Below are positions 1 through 8,177 of a stretch of DNA of 64,000 nt, one piece after another. The DNA is from Terriglobia bacterium (GTDB taxonomy: Bacteria; Acidobacteriota; Terriglobia; Terriglobales; SCQP01): assembly GCA_021323595.1 (NCBI GenBank), contig JAJPKR010000042.1, positions 1 to 64,000 of the forward strand. The letters run 5' to 3'. The position numbers and the translations under genes are program-made. Position 1 is the stretch's first letter, and the number at the start of each line of letters is the position of its first letter. Under the pieces are notes generated by a model. That model was not told the origin of the DNA, searched no databases, and was given only the letters and a program-made list of their open reading frames with translations.

Positions 1-105
1 CTGGTGACAGTCCATTCGATCCTCTTCCTTGAAGCCTTCGGTTTGGTCACCATCAGCTTCTCCGATCCGGGTCGAGTGGACAACCTATTGAAACTTCACA
101 GCTAG
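1..105 (+). CDS. Possible 3' end of an unidentified gene (partial)
   Basis: Frame 1 is open from the first base to a TAG at 103-105, giving 34 residues that end LLKLHS. The stop overlaps the stop of the convergent gene at 102 inside a CTAG tetranucleotide, an arrangement also seen at 57163-57166 between two solid genes. No family is recognisable from so short a tail, and it could be chance open frame. Confidence 0.3.
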   Translation: MVTVHSILFLEAFGLVTISFSDPGRVDNLLKLHS

Positions 106-566
106 CGAGTGGAGACGGAAACGATCTGCGCTTCCGGCGGCGCTTGGTTCCACTGCGCGGAGACGTGGTCAAAGCCGAGCCGGAAGGAGCGCGTCACGCC
201 GGGCGGCAGCAGGCCGGACGACGCGCTGACCACCTGCGTTTGCTCTTGCTGCACGAGTTGGCCGTAGGGATCCTTAAACCGAAGGCGAACGCTCAGTGCG
301 GTGACCGGGCGCGAGCCCAGGTTCGCCACCGTCCCATCGACGTAGATGACGCTGCCCGCCATCATGGTATCGGCCTCGAGGACGCGGGTGGGCGTCACGC
401 GAACCTGCGACACATAGCCGGGATCGGGACGGCCCGCCTGGCGCGACGCCGTTTGCCGGTCGAAAACGATCACCAGCACGATGACGACGACGACCACGAC
501 GCCGACGACGCCGGGAATCCACGGAAACTGCCGCCGCTCCGCCGGAGTCTCACCCAAGAGCGCCAT
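102..566 (-). CDS. Membrane-anchored protein with a beta-sandwich (FxLYD/DUF2393-like) domain
   Basis: A 154-residue protein. Residues 1-16 are polar and cytoplasmic-looking, residues 17-36 form one very hydrophobic Val/Ile-rich transmembrane helix, and the rest is predicted extracytoplasmic. The outer part has the alternating pattern of a small beta-sandwich, with 'GSVIYVDGTVANLG' followed by 'VTALSVRLRFKDPYGQLV', which is the layout of FxLYD/DUF2393-type domains (strand, NxG turn, 'v.l.f.d..g'). No catalytic residues are visible. It ends convergently against whatever lies at the window start and is 45 bases from pmbA, the next gene upstream on the same strand. A structural or accessory envelope role is inference. 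Confidence 0.75.
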   Translation of the reverse strand: MALLGETPAERRQFPWIPGVVGVVVVVVIVLVIVFDRQTASRQAGRPDPGYVSQVRVTPTRVLEADTMMAGSVIYVDGTVANLGSRPVTALSVRLRFKDPYGQLVQQEQTQVVSASSGLLPPGVTRSFRLGFDHVSAQWNQAPPEAQIVSVSTR

Positions 567-611
567 TGACTTTAGATTATCGCCGAGAGCACGAAGCTTA
601 ATGGCGCCCGA

Positions 612-1967
612 TCAACGCCCGGCGACGGTGAGGCCTTCGACGAGGACGGTGGGAGCAGCGACGGCGCCGCGGAAAACCAGATCATTCCCGATAGCGGCGA
701 TATTCCGCAGCATGTCCTTCAAATTGCCGGCGACGGTGATTTCCTCCACCGGATAGGCGAGTTCGCCGTTTTCAATCCAAAGGCCGCAGGCGCCGCGCGA
801 GTAATCGCCGGTGACGAGATTGACGCCCATGCCGATGAATTCCGTGACCAACAGGCCCTGGGAGATGCCAGCGAGGATGCGTTCGGGCGACTGATCGCCG
901 GGCTCCAAGAACAAATTGCCGACGCCGACACCGGGGCTGGCGGCCAGGCCGCGGACCGCATTACCCGTGGTCCGCAGGCCGAGCTTGCGCGCGGTGTAGG
1001 AATTGAGCAAATAGCTTTCGAGCACGCCCTGGCGCAGCACCACGGTCTTGCGGCGGCGCACGCCTTCTCCATCGAAGGGAGTCGTGCCGAAGCCGCCCCA
1101 ACGCAGGCCATCGTCGACCACGGTCACGGCGGGATGAGCGACAAGCTCACCGAGGCGGTTTGCGAGAAAGCTCGTGCCGCGGTAGACGCTATCGCCATTC
1201 ACCGCTTGAAAGATGTGGTCGAGTAGAGACCCGGCCACCGGGGCATCGAAGACCACGGGCACGCGCGCCGTGGGGATCTTGCGAGCGCCGAGGCGGCGCA
1301 ACGCGCGCTGGGCTGCGATACGGCCGACTTCCTCGGGCGCATCCAGATCGGCGGGCGCATGAGCCCGGGAGAACCAGTAGTCGCGCTGCATCTCGCCATC
1401 GGCGGCGGCGATGGGCACGGCAGCAAGCGAGCAGGAGGAGCGGCGATATTCGCCGACGAAATCCAAAGAATTGGCGAAGAGCTTGCGGCTGGTCGCCGCC
1501 TCAAAGGTGCCGCCTTCGGAGTTGGTGAGGCGAGGATCGACGGCGAGGGCGGCGGCTTCGCAACGGCGGGCGACCTCCACGGCCTGCTCGGCGGTGACTG
1601 CCGCGACCTCCGGGCTGTAAATGCCCAAGTCGCCTTCGGCCTGGCCGAGTTCCGACGCATCCGGCAAGCCGGCGAAGGGATCCTCGGAAGCGACGCGAGC
1701 AATGGCCGAAGCCGAGTCGAGCATCCGCTCGACGGCCGGCCAACTGAAATCGGACGTGAAGGTACTGGCGGCGCGATGGCCGATAAAAACGCGGATGCCG
1801 AGACCGCGGCCGCCCGCCTCCTTCAGGTTCTCGATCTCGCCCAAACGAACGGTCGCGCTCAATTCCCGGCTCTCGCGGAGCACACATTCCGCGGCCGTGG
1901 CCCCGCGGGCACGCGCAGCCTGCAGGATGCGGCCGGCGAGGTCGGCCAAGCCATTGCCGGAGCTCAT
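612..1967 (-). CDS. pmbA: PmbA/TldE family metalloprotease subunit
   Basis: 451 residues. PmbA (TldE) is the catalytically inactive partner of TldD; the heterodimer is a Zn protease that degrades unfolded peptides and, in some bacteria, matures RiPP peptides. The family fold is visible: 'LGEIENLKEAGGRGLGIRVF' near the N-terminus, 'LLDHIFQAVNGDSVYRGTSFL' mid-protein and the C-terminal 'GVNLVTGDYSRGACGLWIENGE' plus 'EEITVAGNLKDML' signature. The HExxxH motif of TldD is absent, as expected. The ATG at 1967 was chosen over longer starts because it overlaps the tldD stop by ATGA, indicating translational coupling and 1:1 synthesis. Confidence 0.92.
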   Translation of the reverse strand: MSSGNGLADLAGRILQAARARGATAAECVLRESRELSATVRLGEIENLKEAGGRGLGIRVFIGHRAASTFTSDFSWPAVERMLDSASAIARVASEDPFAGLPDASELGQAEGDLGIYSPEVAAVTAEQAVEVARRCEAAALAVDPRLTNSEGGTFEAATSRKLFANSLDFVGEYRRSSCSLAAVPIAAADGEMQRDYWFSRAHAPADLDAPEEVGRIAAQRALRRLGARKIPTARVPVVFDAPVAGSLLDHIFQAVNGDSVYRGTSFLANRLGELVAHPAVTVVDDGLRWGGFGTTPFDGEGVRRRKTVVLRQGVLESYLLNSYTARKLGLRTTGNAVRGLAASPGVGVGNLFLEPGDQSPERILAGISQGLLVTEFIGMGVNLVTGDYSRGACGLWIENGELAYPVEEITVAGNLKDMLRNIAAIGNDLVFRGAVAAPTVLVEGLTVAGR

Positions 1968-3403
1968 TGAGCAGTGCCTCCGACGGTGAGGCGGTCGATC
2001 TTGATCGTGGGAATGCCGACGCCGACGGGCACCCACTGTCCTTCCTTGCCGCACGTGCCGATGCCTTGGTCCAAGCGCAGGTCGCTGCCCACCCTGGAGA
2101 CGCGGGTAAGGACATCGGGGCCGTTGCCGATCAGGGTGGCGCCCCGGACGGGAGCAGTGATCTTGCCGTCTTCGATCAAGTAGCTCTCGGAAGCGGAGAA
2201 GACGAACTTGCCGTTGGTGATGTCCACTTGGCCGCCTCCGAAGTTGGCGGCGTAAAGGCCGCGGGACACCGAGCGGACGATGTCTTGGGGATCGTCGGAT
2301 CCGGCCAACATATAAGTATTGGTCATGCGGGGCATGGGAAGGTGGGCGTAACTTTCGCGGCGACCGTTGCCGGTGCGGGCCGCGGCGGTAAGTTCGCTAC
2401 TCAGGCGATCCTCCATATAACCGCGCAGAATGCCCTTTTCGATGAGGACGGTGCATTGGGTGGGCGCGCCTTCATCATCCATATTCAGGGAGCCGCGGCG
2501 GCCGGGCAGGGTGCCGTCGTCCACCACCGTGCACAGGTCGCTGGCGACGCGCTGGCCGACGAGGCCGGAGAAGGCGGAGGTCTTCTTGCGGTTGAAATCC
2601 GCTTCGAGGCCGTGGCCGACCGCCTCATGCAGCAGCACTCCCGGCCAGCCGGGACCGAGAACGACGGGCATCTCGCCGGCGGGACATTCCCGCGCGTGAA
2701 GCTGCACGATGGCCTCGCGAGCGGCTTCGCGGCCGATAGTTTCCGGAGTGAGCGTCTGCTGGAAGAACTCGAGCGAGGCGCGGCCGCCGCCGCCGGAGGC
2801 GCCGCGCTGGCTGAGGGCGCCATCGCGCGCCAGGCAAAACACGGAGAGGCGAACCAACGGCTGGACGTCGGCGGCCAGCGCGCCATCGCTCGTAGCGATG
2901 AGCACACGGCGCACCTCGTCGGCGTAGCCGACGCGCACTTGCTGGATGCGGGCATCGAAGGCGCGAGCGGCGTGATCGGCGCGACGCAGCAGATCGAGCT
3001 TGGCGTTGATTTCCGCGTCGGTCGGCGCCAGGGCAACGGGATACAGGCTGGGGCGCGCCGATACGGAGGCATGGAGGCCCACAATGTGGGTGCGCGCGGG
3101 CCCGCTCGCGATCTGGGCAGCGGTGCGGGCGGCTTGGATGATTTTTTCTGGAGTCAGATCGTCGGTATAGGCGTATCCGCTGCGTTCCCCGGAAAGGACG
3201 CGAATGCCCACGCCGACCGAGATTCCTTGCTGGGCGGACTTGAGCAGCGATTCCTCGAGCAGCAACGAGGAGCTGGAACGATATTCGAAGTAGAGGTCGG
3301 CATAATCGCCGCCGCGCTCCATGGCAACGTTCAGAAAGTTCTGGAGGCCGGAGGGCGAAAGATTGTACCGATCGAAGAAAAAGCGCCGTGCGTCGTCCAC
3401 CAT
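1964..3403 (-). CDS. tldD: TldD zinc metalloprotease subunit
   Basis: 479 residues from the ATG at 3403. It is the catalytic subunit of the TldD/TldE protease. The Zn motif HEAVGH (residues 259-264) followed by EAD is intact, with the N-terminal 'GGDYADLYFEYR' and C-terminal 'GGGQVDITNGKFVFSASESYLIEDGKI' family blocks in place. A longer reading to 3508 is possible, but the extra residues are Arg/Pro-rich and unlike the family. It is first in a two-gene operon with pmbA. It is divergent from the DeoC-like gene at 3545, leaving about 140 bases for both promoters. Confidence 0.94.
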   Translation of the reverse strand: MVDDARRFFFDRYNLSPSGLQNFLNVAMERGGDYADLYFEYRSSSSLLLEESLLKSAQQGISVGVGIRVLSGERSGYAYTDDLTPEKIIQAARTAAQIASGPARTHIVGLHASVSARPSLYPVALAPTDAEINAKLDLLRRADHAARAFDARIQQVRVGYADEVRRVLIATSDGALAADVQPLVRLSVFCLARDGALSQRGASGGGGRASLEFFQQTLTPETIGREAAREAIVQLHARECPAGEMPVVLGPGWPGVLLHEAVGHGLEADFNRKKTSAFSGLVGQRVASDLCTVVDDGTLPGRRGSLNMDDEGAPTQCTVLIEKGILRGYMEDRLSSELTAAARTGNGRRESYAHLPMPRMTNTYMLAGSDDPQDIVRSVSRGLYAANFGGGQVDITNGKFVFSASESYLIEDGKITAPVRGATLIGNGPDVLTRVSRVGSDLRLDQGIGTCGKEGQWVPVGVGIPTIKIDRLTVGGTAQ

Positions 3404-3544
3404 GATCCCGTACAACCATAGTAGCGAATGCGGCGAAAGCGCCCGCCGCCGGCAACCCGATTCGAGCGCGCAACCCGGACTAGAAGCGGGCCGGAAGACC
3501 GGCCGCAAAACAGGATTTGCGGCGGCGGGTACACTGAGGGTTGC

Positions 3545-4156
3545 ATGGAAGCGGGCGCCAAAGAATTAATCGCCGATTGGACACGCGAACTGAGCGAGCG
3601 CCTCGCCGCAACCTTGGAAGGAGGGAGCGGCGCGGCGCAAGGAGAGCCTTGGCAGCAGCGCGAGGCCAAGCGCGTTTATTGGCCGTGGCCTAACGTGGAT
3701 TTGAGAACGGTCGCGAGCGCCATCACGGCGGTGCGGGCCGAGGCGGCCGACGAGTGGATCGAAGCGGCGTGCGCCGCCGCCACGGCGGGCGCCGCTGCCA
3801 TCGAGGTCGCCCCGCGCCACTTGGCGGCGGCGGTGGCGGCGCTGCGCATGACCCCGGTATGCGTCGCCGCTATCGTGGGCGACGAAGGTGAACTGACGAC
3901 CGTGAAGCTGCACGCCATGGAGGAGGCGCTCAAGCTCGGCGCCGATGAAATCGTGTGGATTCCGAGTCCGAAGACGGCGGAGTTGGAACTGAGGAGCGCC
4001 GCCCGGCTTGGCGCGGAAGCCGGGGCGCGCTTGATGGTGGGAGCCCGGACGGCGGGGAGGGCGGTGGATTTAAGGACGGCGGCGTTGCGTTGCGGCATCA
4101 CATGGGTTCGCGTGCATCCGGCGCAACGAGGCGCGGTTTGGGAGCTCGAAGCGTGA
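3545..4156 (+). CDS. Degenerate, shortened DeoC-like (deoxyribose-phosphate aldolase fold) protein
   Basis: 203 residues. The middle follows the DeoC TIM barrel strand by strand: 'AAAIEVAPRHL', 'PVCVAAIVG', 'VKLHAMEEALKLGADEI', 'GARLMVGART', then 'GITWVRVHP'. In true DeoC the last block reads like 'FVKTSTG' and carries the Schiff-base lysine; here an Arg-Val stands in its place, and the Asp of GADEIDMV is Val. The protein stops there, so the last strands of the barrel are missing. It is therefore unlikely to be an aldolase and may be a binding or regulatory relic. Its stop overlaps the GTG of the phosphatase gene (GTGA), so the two are probably co-translated. Confidence 0.72.
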   Translation: MEAGAKELIADWTRELSERLAATLEGGSGAAQGEPWQQREAKRVYWPWPNVDLRTVASAITAVRAEAADEWIEAACAAATAGAAAIEVAPRHLAAAVAALRMTPVCVAAIVGDEGELTTVKLHAMEEALKLGADEIVWIPSPKTAELELRSAARLGAEAGARLMVGARTAGRAVDLRTAALRCGITWVRVHPAQRGAVWELEA

Positions 4157-5898
4157 GTTCACCAACGACAGTCATCGGCGACGAACGGCGCACGACGGAG
4201 CTGATGCTCGAAATCGGCGAAGCCGTCACGTCCACGCTGGAGCTGGACGAGGTCTTGAGCCGCGTGGCGCAAAGCGTGCGGCGGCTGATGGATTACGAAA
4301 TCTTCGCCATTCTGCTCGTCAACGAACGCTCGCATGATATGCGCATCCGGTTCGCGGTCGGCCATCTGCCGGAGGTCGTGGAAGGAGTGCGGGTGAAGAT
4401 CGGAGCCGGCATTACCGGCGCGGCGGCGGCGACCCTCGAACCGCAGCTGATTCCCGACGTTTCCGCGGACCCCAGGTACATCCATGCCTTGGCGGGGGTG
4501 CGCTCGGAGCTGGCGGTGCCGATCATCTGGAAACGGCAGGCGATCGGGGTCATCGACTTGCAGTCGAAAGAGGCAAACGCATTCACGCCTTCGCATCGCG
4601 ACGCGCTGGTGCTGGTGGCGTCGCGGATCGCCAACGCGATCGAGAACGCGAAACTGTACCGCAACGCCGTCAGCCGCGAGCGGACCCTGACCCTGCTGAA
4701 CGACATCAGCCGGGAAATGACCTCCATCTTATCGCTGGACGAATTGCTCCTGCGCACGGGAGAAATGGTGCGGAGGATCATCGATTACCACCTCTTCAGC
4801 ATCCTGCTGCTGAACGAACGGGGGGACACGCTAGAGCACCGCGTTTCAGTGAAGCAAGGCGAGCACATTCAAATCAAGCAGGACGTGCCGCTCGGGCAGG
4901 GGATCGTGGGCGCGGCGGCGCAGTCACGGCAGCCGATCATCGTGCGCGACGTGGCGGAGGATGCACGCTACGTCGCCGTCAATCCGGACGTGAAATCGGA
5001 GCTGGCGGTGCCCTTGGTGCACCAGGACAAGGTGATCGGCGTCGTCGATCTCGAGCACGTGCGCAAGGGATATTTCAACGAGCGGCATGCGCGGACGATG
5101 AGCACGCTGGCGGCGCAAATGGCGATCGCCATCGCCAACGCCGGCCTGTACGAACGAGTCGCGCGCGCGGAACGCCGCATGGACCGGGATTTGCGCATCG
5201 CGCAACAGATGCAGCGCCATCTGCTGCCGAGCTGTTGTCCGCAAATGGCGCGGCTGGAAGTGGCGGCGCGCTCGGCTCCGGCACGGGAACTCGGCGGCGA
5301 CCTCTACGATTTCTTGAGTTATACCGGCCAGCGCTGGGGCCTGGCGGTCGGCGACGTCGCCGGCAAAGGGGCGGGGGCGGCGCTCTACGGCGCCGTCGTC
5401 AGCGGCATCCTGCGCACGCAAGCGGCCCGGCCGCGCGGACCCGGAGAAGTGCTCGCCGCAGTCAATCAAGCCTTGCTGCAGCGAAAGATCGAGGCGCAGT
5501 TCGTGACTCTACTCTTCGCGATCTGGCACGAACGCGCCCGCCGGATGGTGATCGCGAATTCAGGGCTGCCCTATCCGGTGCACGTATCGGCACAGGGCTG
5601 CCGGCAGATCAAGGTTGCGGGACTGCCTTTAGGCATGATGGAAGGCGGGGATTATGTGGAGAGCAGCGTACGGTTAATGCCGGGGGAACTGCTCGTCTTC
5701 GTCAGCGACGGCATCACCGAATTGGCCAACCGCCGGGGAGAGGAATATGGGCGGATCCGGCTGGAAGCGGTGCTGCGACATGCGAGCCAGTCCAGTTCGG
5801 AAGAAGTGGTTGAGGCGATTTTCGCGGACTTGGAGAAATTCGCCGAAGGCATGCCGCCAGCCGACGATCGCACCGTGGTCGTGGTCAGAGGACGATGA
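4153..5898 (+). CDS. GAF-GAF-SpoIIE serine phosphatase (RsbU-type signalling protein)
   Basis: 581 residues from a GTG start. Two tandem GAF sensor domains (about residues 15-165 and 180-330) share the repeated ends 'SELAVPIIWKRQAIGVIDLQS' and 'SELAVPLVHQDKVIGVVDLE'. A short coiled linker 'DLRIAQQMQRHLLP' leads to a PP2C-type SpoIIE domain (about 365-581) with 'GGDLYDF' (about 381-387), 'GDVAGKGAGAALYGA' and 'SDGITE' (about 518), which supply the metal-binding acidic residues. Such proteins dephosphorylate anti-sigma-factor antagonists in partner-switching pathways. No anti-sigma or STAS gene lies beside it here. No membrane segment is seen, so it should be cytoplasmic. It is coupled to the genes on both sides by GTGA and ATGA overlaps. 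Confidence 0.92.
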   Translation: MSSPTTVIGDERRTTELMLEIGEAVTSTLELDEVLSRVAQSVRRLMDYEIFAILLVNERSHDMRIRFAVGHLPEVVEGVRVKIGAGITGAAAATLEPQLIPDVSADPRYIHALAGVRSELAVPIIWKRQAIGVIDLQSKEANAFTPSHRDALVLVASRIANAIENAKLYRNAVSRERTLTLLNDISREMTSILSLDELLLRTGEMVRRIIDYHLFSILLLNERGDTLEHRVSVKQGEHIQIKQDVPLGQGIVGAAAQSRQPIIVRDVAEDARYVAVNPDVKSELAVPLVHQDKVIGVVDLEHVRKGYFNERHARTMSTLAAQMAIAIANAGLYERVARAERRMDRDLRIAQQMQRHLLPSCCPQMARLEVAARSAPARELGGDLYDFLSYTGQRWGLAVGDVAGKGAGAALYGAVVSGILRTQAARPRGPGEVLAAVNQALLQRKIEAQFVTLLFAIWHERARRMVIANSGLPYPVHVSAQGCRQIKVAGLPLGMMEGGDYVESSVRLMPGELLVFVSDGITELANRRGEEYGRIRLEAVLRHASQSSSEEVVEAIFADLEKFAEGMPPADDRTVVVVRGR

Positions 5899-7235
5899 GC
5901 GCGAGCCGACGGACGCGAAAAGCGCCGGTCGCGCCCCCGCGGCCATTTGCGTATCGAACCGGGAGCTTAAGCTGCGGCCGATTGCGCCTAGCCGGCGTGG
6001 CGCGGCGCTTCGGAACGCCATGTTACGTCTATAGCTTGGACGCCATCCTCGGCGCATTTCGCGAGTACGATGCAGCCTTCGGGGCCCGGGAACACCTGAT
6101 TTGCGCGTCCGTGAAGGCGAACGGAAACCTCGCGCTGTTGCGGGCATTGGCCGAAGATGGATCGGGCTTCGACATCGTATCCGGAGGCGAACTGAGGCGA
6201 GTGCTGGCCACCGGCGGAAGAGCCGATCGGGTGGTGTTTTCGGGCGTGGGCAAGACGGTCGAGGAAATCGACGCGGCCCTGGAGGCAGGGATTCTGCTTT
6301 TCAACGTGGAATCGGAGCCAGAGTTGAGCCTTCTGGCTGCACGGGCGCAACGCGCGGGCAAACGCGCTCGCTTCGGGCTGAGAGTGAATCCCGACGTTTC
6401 CGCGCCGACCCATCCGCATATCGCAACCGGTCTACACCGCCACAAGTTCGGAATCGAGCCGCGACAGGCGGCGACGCTGTACCGCCGATATGGAAAGCAT
6501 CGTGCACTCGAGGCCGCGGCGATCAGCTTTCATATCGGCTCACAAATTCTGACGCTCGAGCCGATCTTGGAGGCGACCCGCAAGGTGGTGGCGCTGGCGC
6601 GCCAATTGCGACGGGAGGGATTGCCCTTGCGCTATTTGGATGCGGGGGGCGGGCTCGGGATCGCGTACCGGCCGGAGCAGCGGTCGCCGTCAATTCAGGA
6701 CTACGTCGAGGGATTGGAACAAGCCGCCGGCGGCGGCCAGGAATTCACGATGCTACTGGAACCGGGGCGAAGCTTGTTTGCGGCAGCAGGTGCGCTTTTG
6801 ACCCGGGTGTTGTACGTGAAGCACAGCGGAAAGAAGCGCTTTGTGATCGTGGATGCGGCCAGCAACGATCTTATTCGACCGGCGCTGTACGGCGCTTACC
6901 ATGAGATCGCACCGTTACGCCGCGGCTCCAGCCGACTGGCGCCGGCGGATGTGGTCGGTCCCATTTGCGAAACGGCTGACCGATTCGCGGAAGATCGGCC
7001 GATGCCCAAGCTGCAGACAGGCGATATCTTGGCGATTTTGGATGCCGGCGCTTATGGGTTCTCGTTGGCCTCCAACTACAACAGCCGACCGCGAGCCGCG
7101 GAAGTGGCCATCCGTGGCGGACGGGCCATCCTGGTGCGACGGCGAGAGCAAATCGAGGACCTACTCGCCCCAGAATTGGAAATACCGGCTCAAGCCGCTG
7201 GACCGCCCAAGGCAAAGCTAGCACGCGGGGTGTAA
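5895..7235 (+). CDS. lysA: Diaminopimelate decarboxylase
   Basis: 446 residues; PLP-dependent fold-III enzyme that decarboxylates meso-diaminopimelate to lysine. The PLP lysine block is 'CASVKANGN' (Lys about 72), followed by 'HKFGI', 'ISFHIGSQI', the glycine-rich phosphate loop 'DAGGGLGIAY', 'EPGRSL', and 'GPICETAD' containing the active-site Cys of the partner subunit. The C-terminal 'AGAYGFSLASNYNSRPR' is typical. The ATG overlaps the preceding stop (ATGA), so a biosynthetic enzyme is coupled to a signalling phosphatase. The 3' end overlaps the convergent thpR gene by 46 bases. Confidence 0.96.
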   Translation: MSASRRTRKAPVAPPRPFAYRTGSLSCGRLRLAGVARRFGTPCYVYSLDAILGAFREYDAAFGAREHLICASVKANGNLALLRALAEDGSGFDIVSGGELRRVLATGGRADRVVFSGVGKTVEEIDAALEAGILLFNVESEPELSLLAARAQRAGKRARFGLRVNPDVSAPTHPHIATGLHRHKFGIEPRQAATLYRRYGKHRALEAAAISFHIGSQILTLEPILEATRKVVALARQLRREGLPLRYLDAGGGLGIAYRPEQRSPSIQDYVEGLEQAAGGGQEFTMLLEPGRSLFAAAGALLTRVLYVKHSGKKRFVIVDAASNDLIRPALYGAYHEIAPLRRGSSRLAPADVVGPICETADRFAEDRPMPKLQTGDILAILDAGAYGFSLASNYNSRPRAAEVAIRGGRAILVRRREQIEDLLAPELEIPAQAAGPPKAKLARGV

Positions 7236-7747
7236 ACCGGGCCCGAGGGGAGAGTACGGCTTTCGAAGAGATGAAAGGCTTGCACGACTTGGCTTCCCCA
7301 GGTAGGCCGGCCATCGGCGATTTCACTCTCGAGCGAGCGAAGATCCGGCGGAGCAACCGCGCGAGCGATGGTGAGATGAGGTGAAAACGGCTGCGCTTCG
7401 GCAGGAATGCCGACACTGATGCACGCCCGATCCACTAAATCGGCCAGCCAGGCCAGCGGTTGGGGATCGCGCACGCCCGCCCAAAGCAACCGCGGTCGGT
7501 TTGGCGCCGGGAAAAAGCCCAACCCTGCCAGGGTGATCGAGAATGCACGCGCATGCACTCGCTCGAGCGCGCCGATTAGTTCGGATTCGCGCGGCTCAGG
7601 CCAGGAGCCGATGAATTTCAGAGTGAAATGATAATTTGCGGGCGGCACCCAGCGCGCTCGCGGCGCTTTCGCTCGATAGGGCGCCAGGGCCGAATAAAGA
7701 AGCGCGGCCAAGCCGGATTCGAGGCTGACCGCGACGAACAGACGCAT
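7190..7747 (-). CDS. thpR: RNA 2',3'-cyclic phosphodiesterase (2H family)
   Basis: 185 residues from the ATG at 7747 (a second ATG two codons upstream at 7753 is possible). Both 2H motifs are present: 'YHFTLKFIG' (HxTx) and 'PHLTIARA' (HxTx), which supply the two catalytic histidines. The enzyme opens 2',3'-cyclic phosphates on RNA and was first described as a tRNA 2'-5' ligase. Length and motif spacing are normal for the family. It is convergent with lysA and overlaps its last 46 bases. Confidence 0.9.
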   Translation of the reverse strand: MRLFVAVSLESGLAALLYSALAPYRAKAPRARWVPPANYHFTLKFIGSWPEPRESELIGALERVHARAFSITLAGLGFFPAPNRPRLLWAGVRDPQPLAWLADLVDRACISVGIPAEAQPFSPHLTIARAVAPPDLRSLESEIADGRPTWGSQVVQAFHLFESRTLPSGPVYTPRASFALGGPAA

Positions 7748-7758
7748 GAACAAGAGAG

Positions 7759-7782
7759 CGGGCCGGCTGGGTATCCGGCCCG
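7759..7782. terminator. GC-rich hairpin between thpR and the small basic protein gene
   Basis: An 8-base perfect inverted repeat (CGGGCCGG at 7759-7766, CCGGCCCG at 7775-7782) with an 8-base loop. It lies downstream of the small minus-strand gene ending at 7849 and just upstream of thpR. There is no T-run on either side, so intrinsic termination is only a possibility. Confidence 0.35.
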
Positions 7783-7848
7783 AGGCACTTACGCCGCCCC
7801 GATTGAAAACTCCTCCCGAATCTCAAAGGAACGGCTGAGTGGGAATGG

Positions 7849-8082
7849 CTACGAGGCGGCGGCCTGCTTTTTGGATTGTTGCTGCGCCTTGGCTGCCCGC
7901 ACCTTGGCCCAGCGCCGTTTCTGAGCTTCCGCAATCCTTTTCCGCCCCTCGGCAGAAATATTGCGGACGCCGCTTGCCCCGGTCCTGCCCGCATGATCCA
8001 GGCCACGGAGAATTTTCAGCGCCGATTCGATGCGGCGCTTCTGCTCCTCAAGGTCCTGGATGGCTTTGCTAATTGTCGACAT
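7849..8082 (-). CDS. Small basic protein with a Lys/Arg-rich nucleic-acid-binding-like tail
   Basis: 77 residues. The N-terminal 25 residues form an amphipathic helix (ISKAIQDLEEQKRRIESAL). The centre has the recurring small-protein motif 'ISAEGRKRIAEAQKRRWAKVRA', and the end is Lys/Gln/Ala-rich like histone-H1 or AT-hook tails. The start at 8082 is supported by GGAG six bases upstream, and a good promoter is visible at 8149-8177; longer frames run into GC-rich shadow sequence. DNA or RNA binding is inferred from charge and motif only. It is a single-gene unit between a glycosyltransferase and thpR. Confidence 0.75.
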   Translation of the reverse strand: MSTISKAIQDLEEQKRRIESALKILRGLDHAGRTGASGVRNISAEGRKRIAEAQKRRWAKVRAAKAQQQSKKQAAAS

Positions 8083-8108
8083 TGCTCTCCTTCGATTTGT
8101 TTTTTTGA

Positions 8109-8125
8109 CCACGGCAAGACCGTGG
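8109..8125 (-). promoter_or_regulatory. Leader hairpin flanked by A/T runs in the 5' UTR of the small basic protein gene
   Basis: CCACGG/CCGTGG with a 5-base loop lies between the predicted start of transcription (about 8142) and the ribosome site at about 8090. Seven-T runs lie on both sides of it, at about 8100-8106 and 8131-8137. It could stabilise the message or act as a terminator for plus-strand read-through. Confidence 0.3.
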
Positions 8126-8148
8126 CTGACTTTTTTTACTCTGTGCGG

Positions 8149-8177
8149 GTTATAGCGATTATGGAAGCAAAAGTCAA
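8149..8177 (-). promoter_or_regulatory. Sigma-70-type promoter for the small basic protein gene
   Basis: On the minus strand, TTGACT (8177-8172) and TATAAC (8154-8149) are separated by exactly 17 bases, close to consensus and unusually AT-rich for this window. It overlaps the stop codon of the upstream glycosyltransferase gene and would give a leader of about 60 bases. Confidence 0.55.

Noticed and set aside
1967-3421. A 484-codon plus-strand frame opposite tldD
   Set aside because: TldD on the minus strand has the HExxxH motif and full family match; the plus frame is a GC shadow.
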